From the NCBI RefSeq assembly GCF_000745965.1, contig NZ_KN050789.1:1-64000 (forward strand): a stretch of 64,000 nucleotides of DNA, written 5' to 3'. The notes below the pieces were generated by a model that worked only from the letters and a program-made list of their open reading frames with translations, ran no database searches and was not told the DNA's origin. Position numbers and translations under genes: made by a program. Shown in pieces: positions 32,842-41,943 of this stretch; position 1 is the first letter of the stretch; every line of letters begins with the position of its first letter. This DNA is from Edaphobacter aggregans DSM 19364 (lineage in GTDB: Bacteria; Acidobacteriota; Terriglobia; Terriglobales; Acidobacteriaceae).

Positions 32842-35800
32842 ATGTCAGGATTTGCGATTCGCTATCCGTTCTTCATCATCATGCTGTGTCTGATCGTTGC
32901 CGTTGTGGGATCGGTGACGGTGGCGCGCATGCCGGTGGACCTATTTCCCGATATCAACATTCCTGTGGTGGTTGTGGCGACGTTTTATAGCGGCATGCCG
33001 CCTGAGCAGATTGAGGCGAGCATTACGAATCCGTTCGAGCGATTCTTTACGCTGGGGAGCGGGATCGACCATATCGAGTCGCGATCGCTGACGGGCGTGA
33101 GTCTGATCAAAGTGTACTTTCAACCGGGCACGAATGCGGACGCGGCGGTTGGGACGATCTCGAATCTGGCGATGGCGCAGCTGCGGCGGTTGCCTCCGGG
33201 GACTCTGCCTCCGGTGGTGCTGAAGTTTGATGCGTCGAGTTTGCCGGTGTGTCTGATCACGCTGAAGGGCGAGGGGCTGAACGAGACGGAGCTGCACGAC
33301 CTTGGGCAGTTTACGGTGCGCAATCAAATTGCGAGCGTTCCGGGAGCGTCGGTGCCGCAGCCGTTCGGAGGAAAGTACCGGCAGATTCAGGTGTATGTGG
33401 ATCCGATGAAGCTGGAGGCGAGCCAGCTGAGCCTGATGGATGTGGTGCGGACGGTGAATGAGTCGAATGCGATTCTGCCGTCGGGCGATGTGCGGATCGG
33501 GCCGAAGGACTTCAACATTTATACGAATGCTCAGGCTCCTACTACGGAGGAGATCGATCGCATGCCGTTAAAGAGCGTCAACGGCGGGCAGCTGCTGGTG
33601 TCGGATGTTGGAGAGGCGAAGGATGCTTCGGCGATCCAGACAAACGTGGTGCGTGTGGATGGGCAGCACTCGGTGTACCTGCCGATTCTGAAGCAGGGAG
33701 GCGGCGGCAGCACGATTGCCGTGGTGAACGGTGTGCGCTCGGCGATCGGGAGGCTGCTGGATGTACCGAAGTCGCTGGTGACGAGGGTGGTGTTTGACCA
33801 GTCGGCGTTTGTGAAGACGGCGATTGCGAACCTGGGGAGCGAGGGCGGCATCGGCCTGGTGCTGACGGCGTTTCTTGCGTTGAACGTTGGCGGAGGAACG
33901 ATCAACAGCATGGTGCTGGGCGGCCTGGCGCTGGCGTTCTCGCGACTGATCGATAACTCGGTAGTGGTGCTCGAGAACATCTTTCGCCACATGGAGATGG
34001 GCAAGCCTACGGAAGAGGCTGCGGAGGAGGGCGGGCGCGAGGTGGCTCTGCCGGTTCTGGCAGCGACGTTTACGACGGCGATTGTGTTCTTCCCGGTGGT
34101 GTTTCTGTACGGTGTCAGCCGGTTTCTGTTTGTGGCATTGGCGCTGAGCGTGGTGCTGTCGCTGTTCGCCTCGTACGCGGTGGCGATGACGGTTGTGCCG
34201 CTGTTTTGCGCGCGCTTTCTACGTAGTGCGCACCATGAGGCGGGGCATCATGAGGGTGGCAACGCGTTCCAGAGGTTCGTGCGGTGGTTCAACAGGCGCT
34301 ACGACCATGGGTTGATGCACTACGACATTCTGATACGGAAGAGTCTGCTAAGACCGGCGGCTGTGGTGCTGGGTGTGGTTGGAGTGTTCCTGCTCAGCCT
34401 CGGGCTGTATCCGTTCCTGGGGCTGTCGTTCTTTCCGCGAACGGACCCGGGGCAATTCGTGATCAATGTGAAGGCGCCGACGGGCACGCGGCTGGAGCTG
34501 ACGGACCACTACATTGCGCGGGTGGAGGCGGATATTCGTTCGGTCGTGCCGGAGAAGGACCTGGGCATGATCGTGTCGAACATCGGCATCACGCCGGACT
34601 TTTCGGCGATCTACACGAGCAACTCCGGCCAGCACACGGCGTTTGTGCAGGTGAGCCTTAAGAAGGAGCACTCGAGGAGCAGCTTCGAGTACATGCAGCG
34701 GGTGCGGGAGAAGCTTCGCGACGATCTGCCGGAGCTTTCGACGTACTTCCAGACAGGCGGATTGGTGGATGCGGTGGTGAATCTCGGACTGCCTGCGCCT
34801 ATCGATATCCAGGTGAGCGGAAGCAATATGCGCGAGGCGTATCGCACGGCGAACGGGCTGGCGCAGAGGATTCGCGGGCTGAAGGGTGTGAGCGATGTGC
34901 TGATCCCGCAGGACCTGAACTATCCGGGGATACAGCTGAATGTGAATCGCGAGATGGCGGCGAAGCTGGGGCTGACGTCACGCGAGGTCGTGAACAACGT
35001 GATTACGGCGCTGAGTTCGAATGGCATGATTGCGCCCAGCTTCTGGGTCGATCCGAAGAGTGGCAACAACTATCTGCTGACGGTGCAGTACAGGGACTCG
35101 CAGGTGCGGTCGATGACGGACTTTCAGCAGATACCACTGCACTCGAAGGATGGAGCGAGCGTGACGACGCTGGGGGAGGTGGCCGAGGTGAAGAGCATCG
35201 ACACGCCGACGGAGGTGGATCACTATCAGCTTCGCCGCGTCATCGATATCTACGTGTCGCCCTCCGGGGAGGACCTGGGAGGACTGGCGAACCGCGTCGA
35301 CAAGGTAATTGCCAATACGCATGTACCAGATACGGTTCTGGTGACGATGCGTGGATCGGTGGAAGGGATGCGGCAGTCGTTCAAGAGCTTCGGGATCGGG
35401 CTGATTCTTTCGGTCGTGCTGGTGTACCTGATCCTGATGGCGCAGTTCGCTTCGTTCATCGATCCGCTGATTATTCTGCTGGCGATTCCTCCGGGGATTA
35501 CGGGCGTGATTCTGTTCCTGCTGGTGACGCACACGACGCTGAATGTGATGTCGCTGATGGGCGTGATCATGATGACGGGCATTGTGGTGTCGAACTCGAT
35601 TCTGATTGTCGAGTTCACGAGGACGCTGCGACGGGTGGGTATGCCGATTGAAGAGGCGGTGGCAGAGGCGTGCCGCGTGCGTCTGCGTCCGGTGCTGATG
35701 ACCTCGCTGGCGACGATTCTGGGCATGGTTCCGATGGCGTTGGCTCTCGAGGCAGGCAGTGAACAGTATGCTCCGCTGGCTCGGGCCATCATCGGCGGCC

Positions 35801-35892
35801 TGACAGTTTCCGTGGTCGTGACGATCTTCGTGGTTCCGGCGGCGTATCTGCTGATGCATCGCAAGGAGGAGGTTGTTCGTGAGAAGGCTTGA
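32842..35892 (+). CDS. RND efflux transporter permease
   Basis: 1016 aa with twelve membrane helices and two large periplasmic loops, the HAE/AcrB-type layout. Start MSGFAIRYPFFIIMLCLIVA and the periplasmic GTNADAAVGTISNLAMAQLR are typical. In AcrB the proton relay uses Asp407, Asp408, Lys940 and Arg971. Aligning TM4 and TM10 by eye, this protein has Asp371 then Asn372 (RLIDNSVVVLEN) and Ser917 (GIVVSNSILIVEF) in place of Asp408 and Lys940; Arg947 is kept (RVRLRPVLMTS). The start lies 2 nt after the adaptor stop. Substrate unknown. Confidence 0.93.
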   Translation: MSGFAIRYPFFIIMLCLIVAVVGSVTVARMPVDLFPDINIPVVVVATFYSGMPPEQIEASITNPFERFFTLGSGIDHIESRSLTGVSLIKVYFQPGTNADAAVGTISNLAMAQLRRLPPGTLPPVVLKFDASSLPVCLITLKGEGLNETELHDLGQFTVRNQIASVPGASVPQPFGGKYRQIQVYVDPMKLEASQLSLMDVVRTVNESNAILPSGDVRIGPKDFNIYTNAQAPTTEEIDRMPLKSVNGGQLLVSDVGEAKDASAIQTNVVRVDGQHSVYLPILKQGGGGSTIAVVNGVRSAIGRLLDVPKSLVTRVVFDQSAFVKTAIANLGSEGGIGLVLTAFLALNVGGGTINSMVLGGLALAFSRLIDNSVVVLENIFRHMEMGKPTEEAAEEGGREVALPVLAATFTTAIVFFPVVFLYGVSRFLFVALALSVVLSLFASYAVAMTVVPLFCARFLRSAHHEAGHHEGGNAFQRFVRWFNRRYDHGLMHYDILIRKSLLRPAAVVLGVVGVFLLSLGLYPFLGLSFFPRTDPGQFVINVKAPTGTRLELTDHYIARVEADIRSVVPEKDLGMIVSNIGITPDFSAIYTSNSGQHTAFVQVSLKKEHSRSSFEYMQRVREKLRDDLPELSTYFQTGGLVDAVVNLGLPAPIDIQVSGSNMREAYRTANGLAQRIRGLKGVSDVLIPQDLNYPGIQLNVNREMAAKLGLTSREVVNNVITALSSNGMIAPSFWVDPKSGNNYLLTVQYRDSQVRSMTDFQQIPLHSKDGASVTTLGEVAEVKSIDTPTEVDHYQLRRVIDIYVSPSGEDLGGLANRVDKVIANTHVPDTVLVTMRGSVEGMRQSFKSFGIGLILSVVLVYLILMAQFASFIDPLIILLAIPPGITGVILFLLVTHTTLNVMSLMGVIMMTGIVVSNSILIVEFTRTLRRVGMPIEEAVAEACRVRLRPVLMTSLATILGMVPMALALEAGSEQYAPLARAIIGGLTVSVVVTIFVVPAAYLLMHRKEEVVREKA

Positions 35893-37210
35893 GAAGGCGC
35901 TGGCAAGCGGCCGGTTGGGATGTTGTCTGCTGGGGATGTTGTTGCCGGTGCCTGCGGGCGCGCAGACGAATGCCGCTGCCGTGCCGGTGGCGACGAATCT
36001 TACGGTGTCGGACGCAGAGGCGATTGCGCTGAAGAATCATCCGCGTGTCACCACGGCGCGCCTGCTCGCGCTGGCGCAGGGACAGGTGACGCGCGAGGTG
36101 AGGTCGGCGGAACTGCCGACGGTGACGGGAAGCCTGACGGCGGTGCAGGCTCATGATGGCGGTCGCGTGACGGCTGGATTTCTCAACAACCCGGTGCTCT
36201 ACACGCGCGCGGCGGGGGGCGTTACGGTGAGCCAGTTGATCACGGACTTTGGCCGGACGCAGAACCTTGTAGCGAGTGCGGGACTGCGGGAGAAGGCGCA
36301 GCAGTCCGATGCGATGGCGACGGAGCAGGATATTCGTCTGGCTGTGGATGCGGCGTTCTATCGCGCGCTCGCGGCGCAGGCTGTGGTGAATGTCGCGAAG
36401 AAGACGGTGGCGTTCCGGCAGGACAACGCCGACCTGATCGGGTCGCTGGCGAGCGCGAAGCTGAAGTCGACTCTGGACCAGAGCTTTGCCGACGTGAACT
36501 TGAACCAAGCAAAGCTGTTGCTACTGGATGCTCAGAATGAGCAAGATGCGTCCTTTGCGGATCTGAGCACGGTGATGGGATATGAGCGGCAGCAGAGCAT
36601 TGTGCTGGTGGATGACGCGAAGGGAGAGCTTGCGGCTCCGGCGCAGGATGTGGACTCGCTGACGGCGCTGGCGATGCGTTCGCGGCCCGATCTTGCGGCG
36701 CTGGACGATCAGTTCCAGGCGACGGAGCGGTTTCGCAAGGCGGAGCATGATCTGTGGAGGCCGACGATCTCTGCTTTGGGGACAGCAGGCGGAGCGCCGG
36801 TGCGCGCCGATGAGATCACGTCGTCGTGGTATGGCGCGGCGGGCGTGAACATCAGCGTTCCGGTCTTCAATGGCGGGCTGAATTCGGCGCGCGCGAAGGA
36901 GGCCGATTACAGGGCGGATGCGGCTCGCGAACAGGCGCGCGAGCTGAGGAACAGGATTGCTCGCGATGTGCGGGTGTCGTGGCTGAGCGCGCAGTCGGCG
37001 TATGAACGGATGAGCGTGACGGCGAAGCTGCTGGCGCAGGCGAACCAGGCGCTGGACCTGGCGCAGACGCGATACAAGCTCGGACTGAGCAGTATCGTGG
37101 AGCTGAGCCAGGCGGAGCTGGCGCAGACCTCGGCGGAGATCGGCAACACGAATGCGCGGTACGACTATCAGCAGAGCCTGGCGGCGATTCGCTACCAGAC
37201 GGGGCAGTAG
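35879..37210 (+). CDS. TolC-family outer membrane efflux protein
   Basis: 443 aa from GTG 35879, preceded by AAGGAGGAGG; a TTG two codons earlier is less likely. It overlaps the permease gene by 14 nt. After a signal peptide (GCCLLGMLLPVPAGAQ) come the two OEP repeats: LTVSDAEAIALKNHPRVTTA with long coiled helices, then DVDSLTALAMRSRPDLAALD, GAAGVNISVPVFNGGLNSAR and YKLGLSSIVELSQAELAQTS. It would form the outer membrane channel for this pump. Confidence 0.93.
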   Translation: MRRLEKALASGRLGCCLLGMLLPVPAGAQTNAAAVPVATNLTVSDAEAIALKNHPRVTTARLLALAQGQVTREVRSAELPTVTGSLTAVQAHDGGRVTAGFLNNPVLYTRAAGGVTVSQLITDFGRTQNLVASAGLREKAQQSDAMATEQDIRLAVDAAFYRALAAQAVVNVAKKTVAFRQDNADLIGSLASAKLKSTLDQSFADVNLNQAKLLLLDAQNEQDASFADLSTVMGYERQQSIVLVDDAKGELAAPAQDVDSLTALAMRSRPDLAALDDQFQATERFRKAEHDLWRPTISALGTAGGAPVRADEITSSWYGAAGVNISVPVFNGGLNSARAKEADYRADAAREQARELRNRIARDVRVSWLSAQSAYERMSVTAKLLAQANQALDLAQTRYKLGLSSIVELSQAELAQTSAEIGNTNARYDYQQSLAAIRYQTGQ

Positions 37211-37240
37211 CGTGCGCATGCTACTCCCCGTCTTCGCGGC

Positions 37241-38899
37241 TCAGGCGATGGCGGCGTTGACCAAAGCCTGAGCCTCGGTCTGGATCTGCTTGAGGTGGTC
37301 GGAGCCTTTGAAGCTCTCGGCGTAGATCTTGTAGACATCCTCGGTTCCTGAGGGGCGCGCGGCGAACCAGCCGTCTTCGGTGGCGACCTTGAGACCGCCG
37401 ATGGGCGCGTGGTTTCCGGGCGCCTCGGTGAGGATGGCGGTGATGGGTTCGCCGGCGAGCTCTTTGGCCTTTACCTGCGAGGGCGAGAGCTTGCCGAGCT
37501 TGGCCTTCTGCTCTTTGGATGCGGCGGCGTCGATGCGCTGGTAGACGGGTGCGCCGTACTTTGCGGTGAGATCCTGGTAGAGTTGGCCGGGGTCTTTGCC
37601 GGTGCGCGCGGTCATCTCGGCGGCGAGCAGACCGGGGATGAGGCCGTCCTTGTCGGTGGTCCATACGGCGCCGTCGCGTCGCAGGAAGCTGGCCCCGGCG
37701 GACTCTTCGCCGCCGAAGCCGAGCGAGCCGTCGAGGAGGCCGTCGACGAACCACTTGAAGCCGACGGGGACCTCGAGCATGGGGCGGTTGAGTCCTTTGG
37801 CGACGCGATCGATGATGCTGGAGGAGACTAGCGTCTTTCCTATGGCGGTCTTGTCGCTCCACTGCGGGCGATTGGTGAAGAGGTACTGGATCATGACGGC
37901 GAGGTAGTGGTTGGGATTCAGCAGGCCGGCGGAACGGGTGACGATGCCGTGGCGGTCGTGGTCGGTGTCGCAGGCCCAGGCGACGTCGAACTTGTCCTTG
38001 CTGGCGATCATGCTGGCCATGGCGTAGGGGCTGGAACAATCCATGCGGATGCGGCCGTCCCAGTCGAGGGTCATGAAGCGGAAGGTGGGATCGACGTTGC
38101 GGTTGAGGATCTCGAGCGGGAGAGAGTATTTCTCGGCGATGCGCGGCCAGTAGTGGACGCCGGCTCCGCCGAGTGGATCGACGGCGAGCTTGAGGGTGGT
38201 GCCGCGGAGGACGTCGAAGTCGATGACGCTAGCGAGGTCGTCGACGTAGGCGGTGATGTAGTCGTGGCGGTAGGTCTTGTCCGAGGCGAGGGCGCGGGCG
38301 TAGGGGATGCGTTTCACGTCACGTAGGCCGGAGGCGATGATCTCGTTGGCGCGGTTCTCGATCCATTTGGTGGCGGAGGTGTCGGCGGGGCCACCGTTGG
38401 GAGGGTTGTACTTGAAGCCGCCGTCCTCGGGTGGATTGTGCGAGGGCGTGATGACGATGCCGTCAGCGCGATGAAGCTTGAGGTTGCGATTGCGCGTGAG
38501 AATGGCGTGCGACAGGACGGGGGTGGGGGTGTAGCCGAGATGCTCGTCGATCATGACCTCGACGTCGTTGGCGGCGAGGACTTCGAGCGCGGTGGTGAAG
38601 GCGGGCTCGGAGAGCGCGTGGGTGTCGCGGGCGAGGAAGAGAGGACCGATGGTGCGCTCGGCGGTGCGGTACTCCACGATGGCCTGGGTGATGGCGGCGA
38701 TGTGGTCGTCGTTGAAGGAGGCGGCAAAGGCGCTGCCGCGATGTCCGGAGGTTCCAAAGGCGACGCGCTGCGAGGCGACTGCGGCATCGGGATGGAGAGC
38801 GTAGTAGGCGGTGATCAGGCGGGGGACGTCGACGAGGGAGTCGAGCGAGGGAAGATGCCCGGGCCGATTGGTCTCAAGAGAGCTCATAGTGTGGTTCAT
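37241..38899 (-). CDS. pgm: Phosphoglucomutase (alpha-D-glucose-specific)
   Basis: 552 aa, the normal bacterial length. It interconverts glucose-1-phosphate and glucose-6-phosphate. Visible: the substrate-binding FGTSGHRGSAF, the active-site phosphoserine loop IVITPSHNPPEDGGFKYNPP, the metal loop DTDHDRHG, and GGEESAGASFLRRDG. ATG 38887 is an alternative start. It is convergent with the TolC gene, with 30 nt between stops. Confidence 0.96.
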   Translation of the reverse strand: MNHTMSSLETNRPGHLPSLDSLVDVPRLITAYYALHPDAAVASQRVAFGTSGHRGSAFAASFNDDHIAAITQAIVEYRTAERTIGPLFLARDTHALSEPAFTTALEVLAANDVEVMIDEHLGYTPTPVLSHAILTRNRNLKLHRADGIVITPSHNPPEDGGFKYNPPNGGPADTSATKWIENRANEIIASGLRDVKRIPYARALASDKTYRHDYITAYVDDLASVIDFDVLRGTTLKLAVDPLGGAGVHYWPRIAEKYSLPLEILNRNVDPTFRFMTLDWDGRIRMDCSSPYAMASMIASKDKFDVAWACDTDHDRHGIVTRSAGLLNPNHYLAVMIQYLFTNRPQWSDKTAIGKTLVSSSIIDRVAKGLNRPMLEVPVGFKWFVDGLLDGSLGFGGEESAGASFLRRDGAVWTTDKDGLIPGLLAAEMTARTGKDPGQLYQDLTAKYGAPVYQRIDAAASKEQKAKLGKLSPSQVKAKELAGEPITAILTEAPGNHAPIGGLKVATEDGWFAARPSGTEDVYKIYAESFKGSDHLKQIQTEAQALVNAAIA

Positions 38900-39060
38900 T
38901 CCTTTTGGAGACGACTGCTGCCGATCTTTGCACTATATGAGATGGCGGGTGCCGGAGGGAAATGCGGGTTGACGGGAAGGGAACGGATGCGGCTTCTGGT
39001 GCGGGATAACACGGAAGTCGTATGTAGTATGGTTGTGTTTTCGATGCATCTGTCCTAAAA

Positions 39061-39119
39061 TGGGAGTTACTCCCAGTCTCTGTTCCCGGAACAGGAAACG
39101 CATGGTCAGGTCATGACCA
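39061..39119. promoter_or_regulatory. Three consecutive inverted repeats upstream of the collagen-like gene
   Basis: TGGGAGTTACTCCCA (39061-39075, 6-bp arms), CTGTTCCCGGAACAG (39080-39094, 7-bp arms) and TGGTCA...TGACCA (39103-39119, 6-bp arms, 5-nt spacer) follow one another within 59 nt. They could be tandem operators or a structured 5' leader. They lie about 100 nt before the likely start of the collagen-like gene; the rest of the gap 38,900-39,217 shows nothing recognisable. Confidence 0.5.
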
Positions 39120-39217
39120 GTGGCAACGTGCATCGCAGAGCTTCGATCGTTGAGCAGTGTGAGCCAGGCCTCCCGGCCGAGCGATCGGTGCGGGAGGCGG
39201 TGGCTCCGAGGGTCCGG

Positions 39218-41815
39218 ATGGGCGTGGTTGGCAGATTCTTTCCCCGTTGGTTGGGAGTTGCGGCGATTCTGGCGGTGGCGACGCGGGCCTCGGCGGTGGA
39301 GGCGACGCTGGTCGCTGATGCGCATGTGAACAGCGCGCGACCGGCGGCTAACAGTGGGGCGATCTCAAACCTGAACGTTGGGGCCGGGTACACGGCGCTG
39401 CTGCAGTTTGACCTGGGCACTTTGCCGCAGGAACGACGGCTTCGCAGATCTCGCGCGCCGTGCTGCGGCTCTATTGCAACCGCGCGGATACTCCGGGGCT
39501 GGTCACGGTGCAGCCGGTGAATGCAAGCTGGGGCGAGTACAGCGTGACCTATGCGACGCTGCCCACGCTGGGTGCGGCGGCGCAGGTCTTTACGGTGAGT
39601 CAGGGTGGAGCGTATGTGTCGGTGGATGTGACGGCACAGGTCCAGGCGTGGGTGAACGGCTCGTCGACGAATAATGAATGGCGCTGACGGCGGGTTCGGC
39701 CGCGGTGCAGTTTGATAGCAAGGAGAACGACCTAACGGGCCATGCTGCGGTGCTGGACATTGTTCTGGTGTCGCAGGGGCCGGCGGGGCTGAAGGGAGAT
39801 CCGGGCATGGCGGGACCGGCTGGGCCTGCTGGACCTGCGGGTTCTCAGGGGGGCCGCGGGAGCCACTGGGCCTGCGGGGCCTCAGGGACCGAAGGGGCAT
39901 GGGGGAAGTCAGGGGCCTGCTGGGCCTGCGGGTTTGATGGGGCCTGCGGGGCCGACCGGGGCGCAGGGGCTGGCCGGTGCGACCGGGCCTGCGGGTTCGC
40001 CGGGGCTCGTGTACCAGGGGGACTATGGTGCTACGACGAACTATGCGCTGGGCGATGTAGTGCTGTGGCAGGGTGCGAGCTACGTCTCGCTGCTGAACGG
40101 GAACCATGGGAATACTCCTTCGTTGAGTCCGGGGCAGTGGGGTGTGCTGACCGCGCAGGGCCCTGCGGGACCGCAGGGACCGGCCGGGGCGGCAGGTCCG
40201 ATGGGGCCGCAGGGGCTGCCGGGATCGGTGGGCCCTCCGGGGGAGCAGGGGCCGCAGGGTCTGCAAGGGATTCCGGGGCAGGCGGGCGCGCAGGGCATTC
40301 CGGGGGCGCAGGGGCCTCAATGGTTGCAGGGGCCGGTCGGGCCGATGGGGCCTGCGGGGACGGTTGGGATGACGTTCCGCGGAGCGTACTCTTCGGCGAC
40401 CAACTATGCGGCGGGTGATGGGGTGCTGTACGGCAAGCTCGGGGTACGTCTCGTTGATCGATGGCAACCACGGAAATTCGCCGGACCAGAGTCCTGCGGC
40501 GTGGGCAGTCTTGCGACCGGCTCGCAAGGGCCGACGGGTGTCGCGGGAGGGACCGGACCCCAGGGTCCGCAAGGGCCGCAGGGGCCAGCCGGTCCTCAGG
40601 GGTCGCAGGGGGTTCAGGGAGCGACGGGTCCGCAGGGGCCGGCGGTGGCGAACTATACCGGGAACTACAGCTCGACCACGAACTATGCTTTACATGATGC
40701 GGTGAGCTACAACGGCTCGACGTATATCTCGCTGGTGGCAGGCAACGCGGGGAATACGCCTTCGCTGAGCCCTTCGTGGTGGGCGGTGCTGGCGGCGCAG
40801 GGTCCAGCCGGGCCGGCGGGAGCAACGGGAGCACAGGGGCCTGCGGGGCCGCAGGGGGGCTACTGGTGCGACGGGTGCAAGTGGGCCGCAGGGGCCTCCG
40901 GTCAGCTTTACCGGAGCATGGATTACTGGACGCTCTTACGCCGTAGGCGATGTGGTGAGCTACGGAGGAGGAAGCTATATCGCGCTCGCGGCCAGCGCGG
41001 GAAGGCAGCCAGATATCAGCCCTTCGTACTGGGCTGTGCTTGCCCAGGGGGGAACCGCTGGGACGCCGGGTGCTGCGGGAGCACAGGGCCCGCAGGGGCC
41101 ACAGGGACCAGCGGGCGTGAGCTACAAGGGCACATGGTCCGCTTCGACCGGGTATCTTGCCAAGGATGCGGTCTTCTATGGAGGCAGCACGTATCTGGCG
41201 CTGGCGACGAGCCTGGGCGCCCAGCCGGATGTAACGCCTGCCGCGTGGGCGATGCTGGCGCAGGCGGGAAGTACGGGTGCGACAGGACCGGCAGGCGCAG
41301 CCGCGACCGTCAGCATTGGAACCGTGACGACGGGCGCGGCAGGAACGCAGGCGACCGTCACGAACTCAGGCACTCCGGCTGCCGTGGTCCTGAACTTCAC
41401 TATTCCGCAAGGGGCTCCCGGAGCTAGCGGCGGTGGCGGAGGAGGCGCGGGAACGAGCGGGATTCCGTTTGCCTCGATGTACCACGCGGTCTCGTTCAAC
41501 TCGGTCTACTACTCGGTGAATAATACGAACTCAAGCGCAACCGAGACGGAACAGGTGCTGACGTGGGTTCCGACGGGCTGCACAGCGACGTCTCTGGCGG
41601 TCTATTCGCAGCAGTCGAACACCATCACGGTGACGCTGAGAACGGGAACCCCGGGGGCGATGACGAACTCGGCGCTCTCGTGCGCGGCACCCAGTGGCGC
41701 GACGTGCACGGCGACGGGGAGCATCTCGGTTGCGGCGGGCGGCTTCGTCGATCTGATCATCAGCGGCGCCAGCGGGACGGCCGCCGGGGTGTGGACTGCG
41801 CTGGCGTGTAACTGA
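39218..41815 (+). pseudogene. Secreted DNRLRE/collagen-like protein with repeated carbohydrate-binding-like modules, frameshifted
   Basis: Read across frames, this is one protein of about 865 aa. From ATG 39218: signal peptide (GRFFPRWLGVAAILAVATRA), a DNRLRE-like beta domain (VEATLVADAHVNSARPAANS to about 39,770), then collagen-like Gly-X-Y blocks alternating with five modules of about 45 aa. Each module has the pattern Y-x-G-x-[YW] ... Y ... D-x-V-x-Y-x-G-x-x-Y-[VI]-[SA]-L ... P ... W-x-V-L, which resembles chitin-binding CBM5/12 modules. A glycine-rich linker and a distinct C-terminal domain (41,460-41,815) close it. Six single-base frame changes occur near 39427, 39676, 39850, 40437, 40510 and 40858. 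They may be sequencing indels in GC-rich repeats, or real decay. Confidence 0.75.
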
Positions 41816-41943
41816 CGCGTCTGGCTCGCGAGGTAAGCAGAGAATTTCAGTGATCGAAATGGGGGGCTGTTGCGTCGCAGATCATTTGCGGCAGCAGGTA
41901 TGCTGGTGTGCATCTCGAATTTTGATTTACGGGGAATGTAAGG

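Noticed and set aside
38900..39217. c-di-GMP riboswitch before the collagen-like gene
   Set aside because: The three inverted repeats do not match the conserved GEMM core words.
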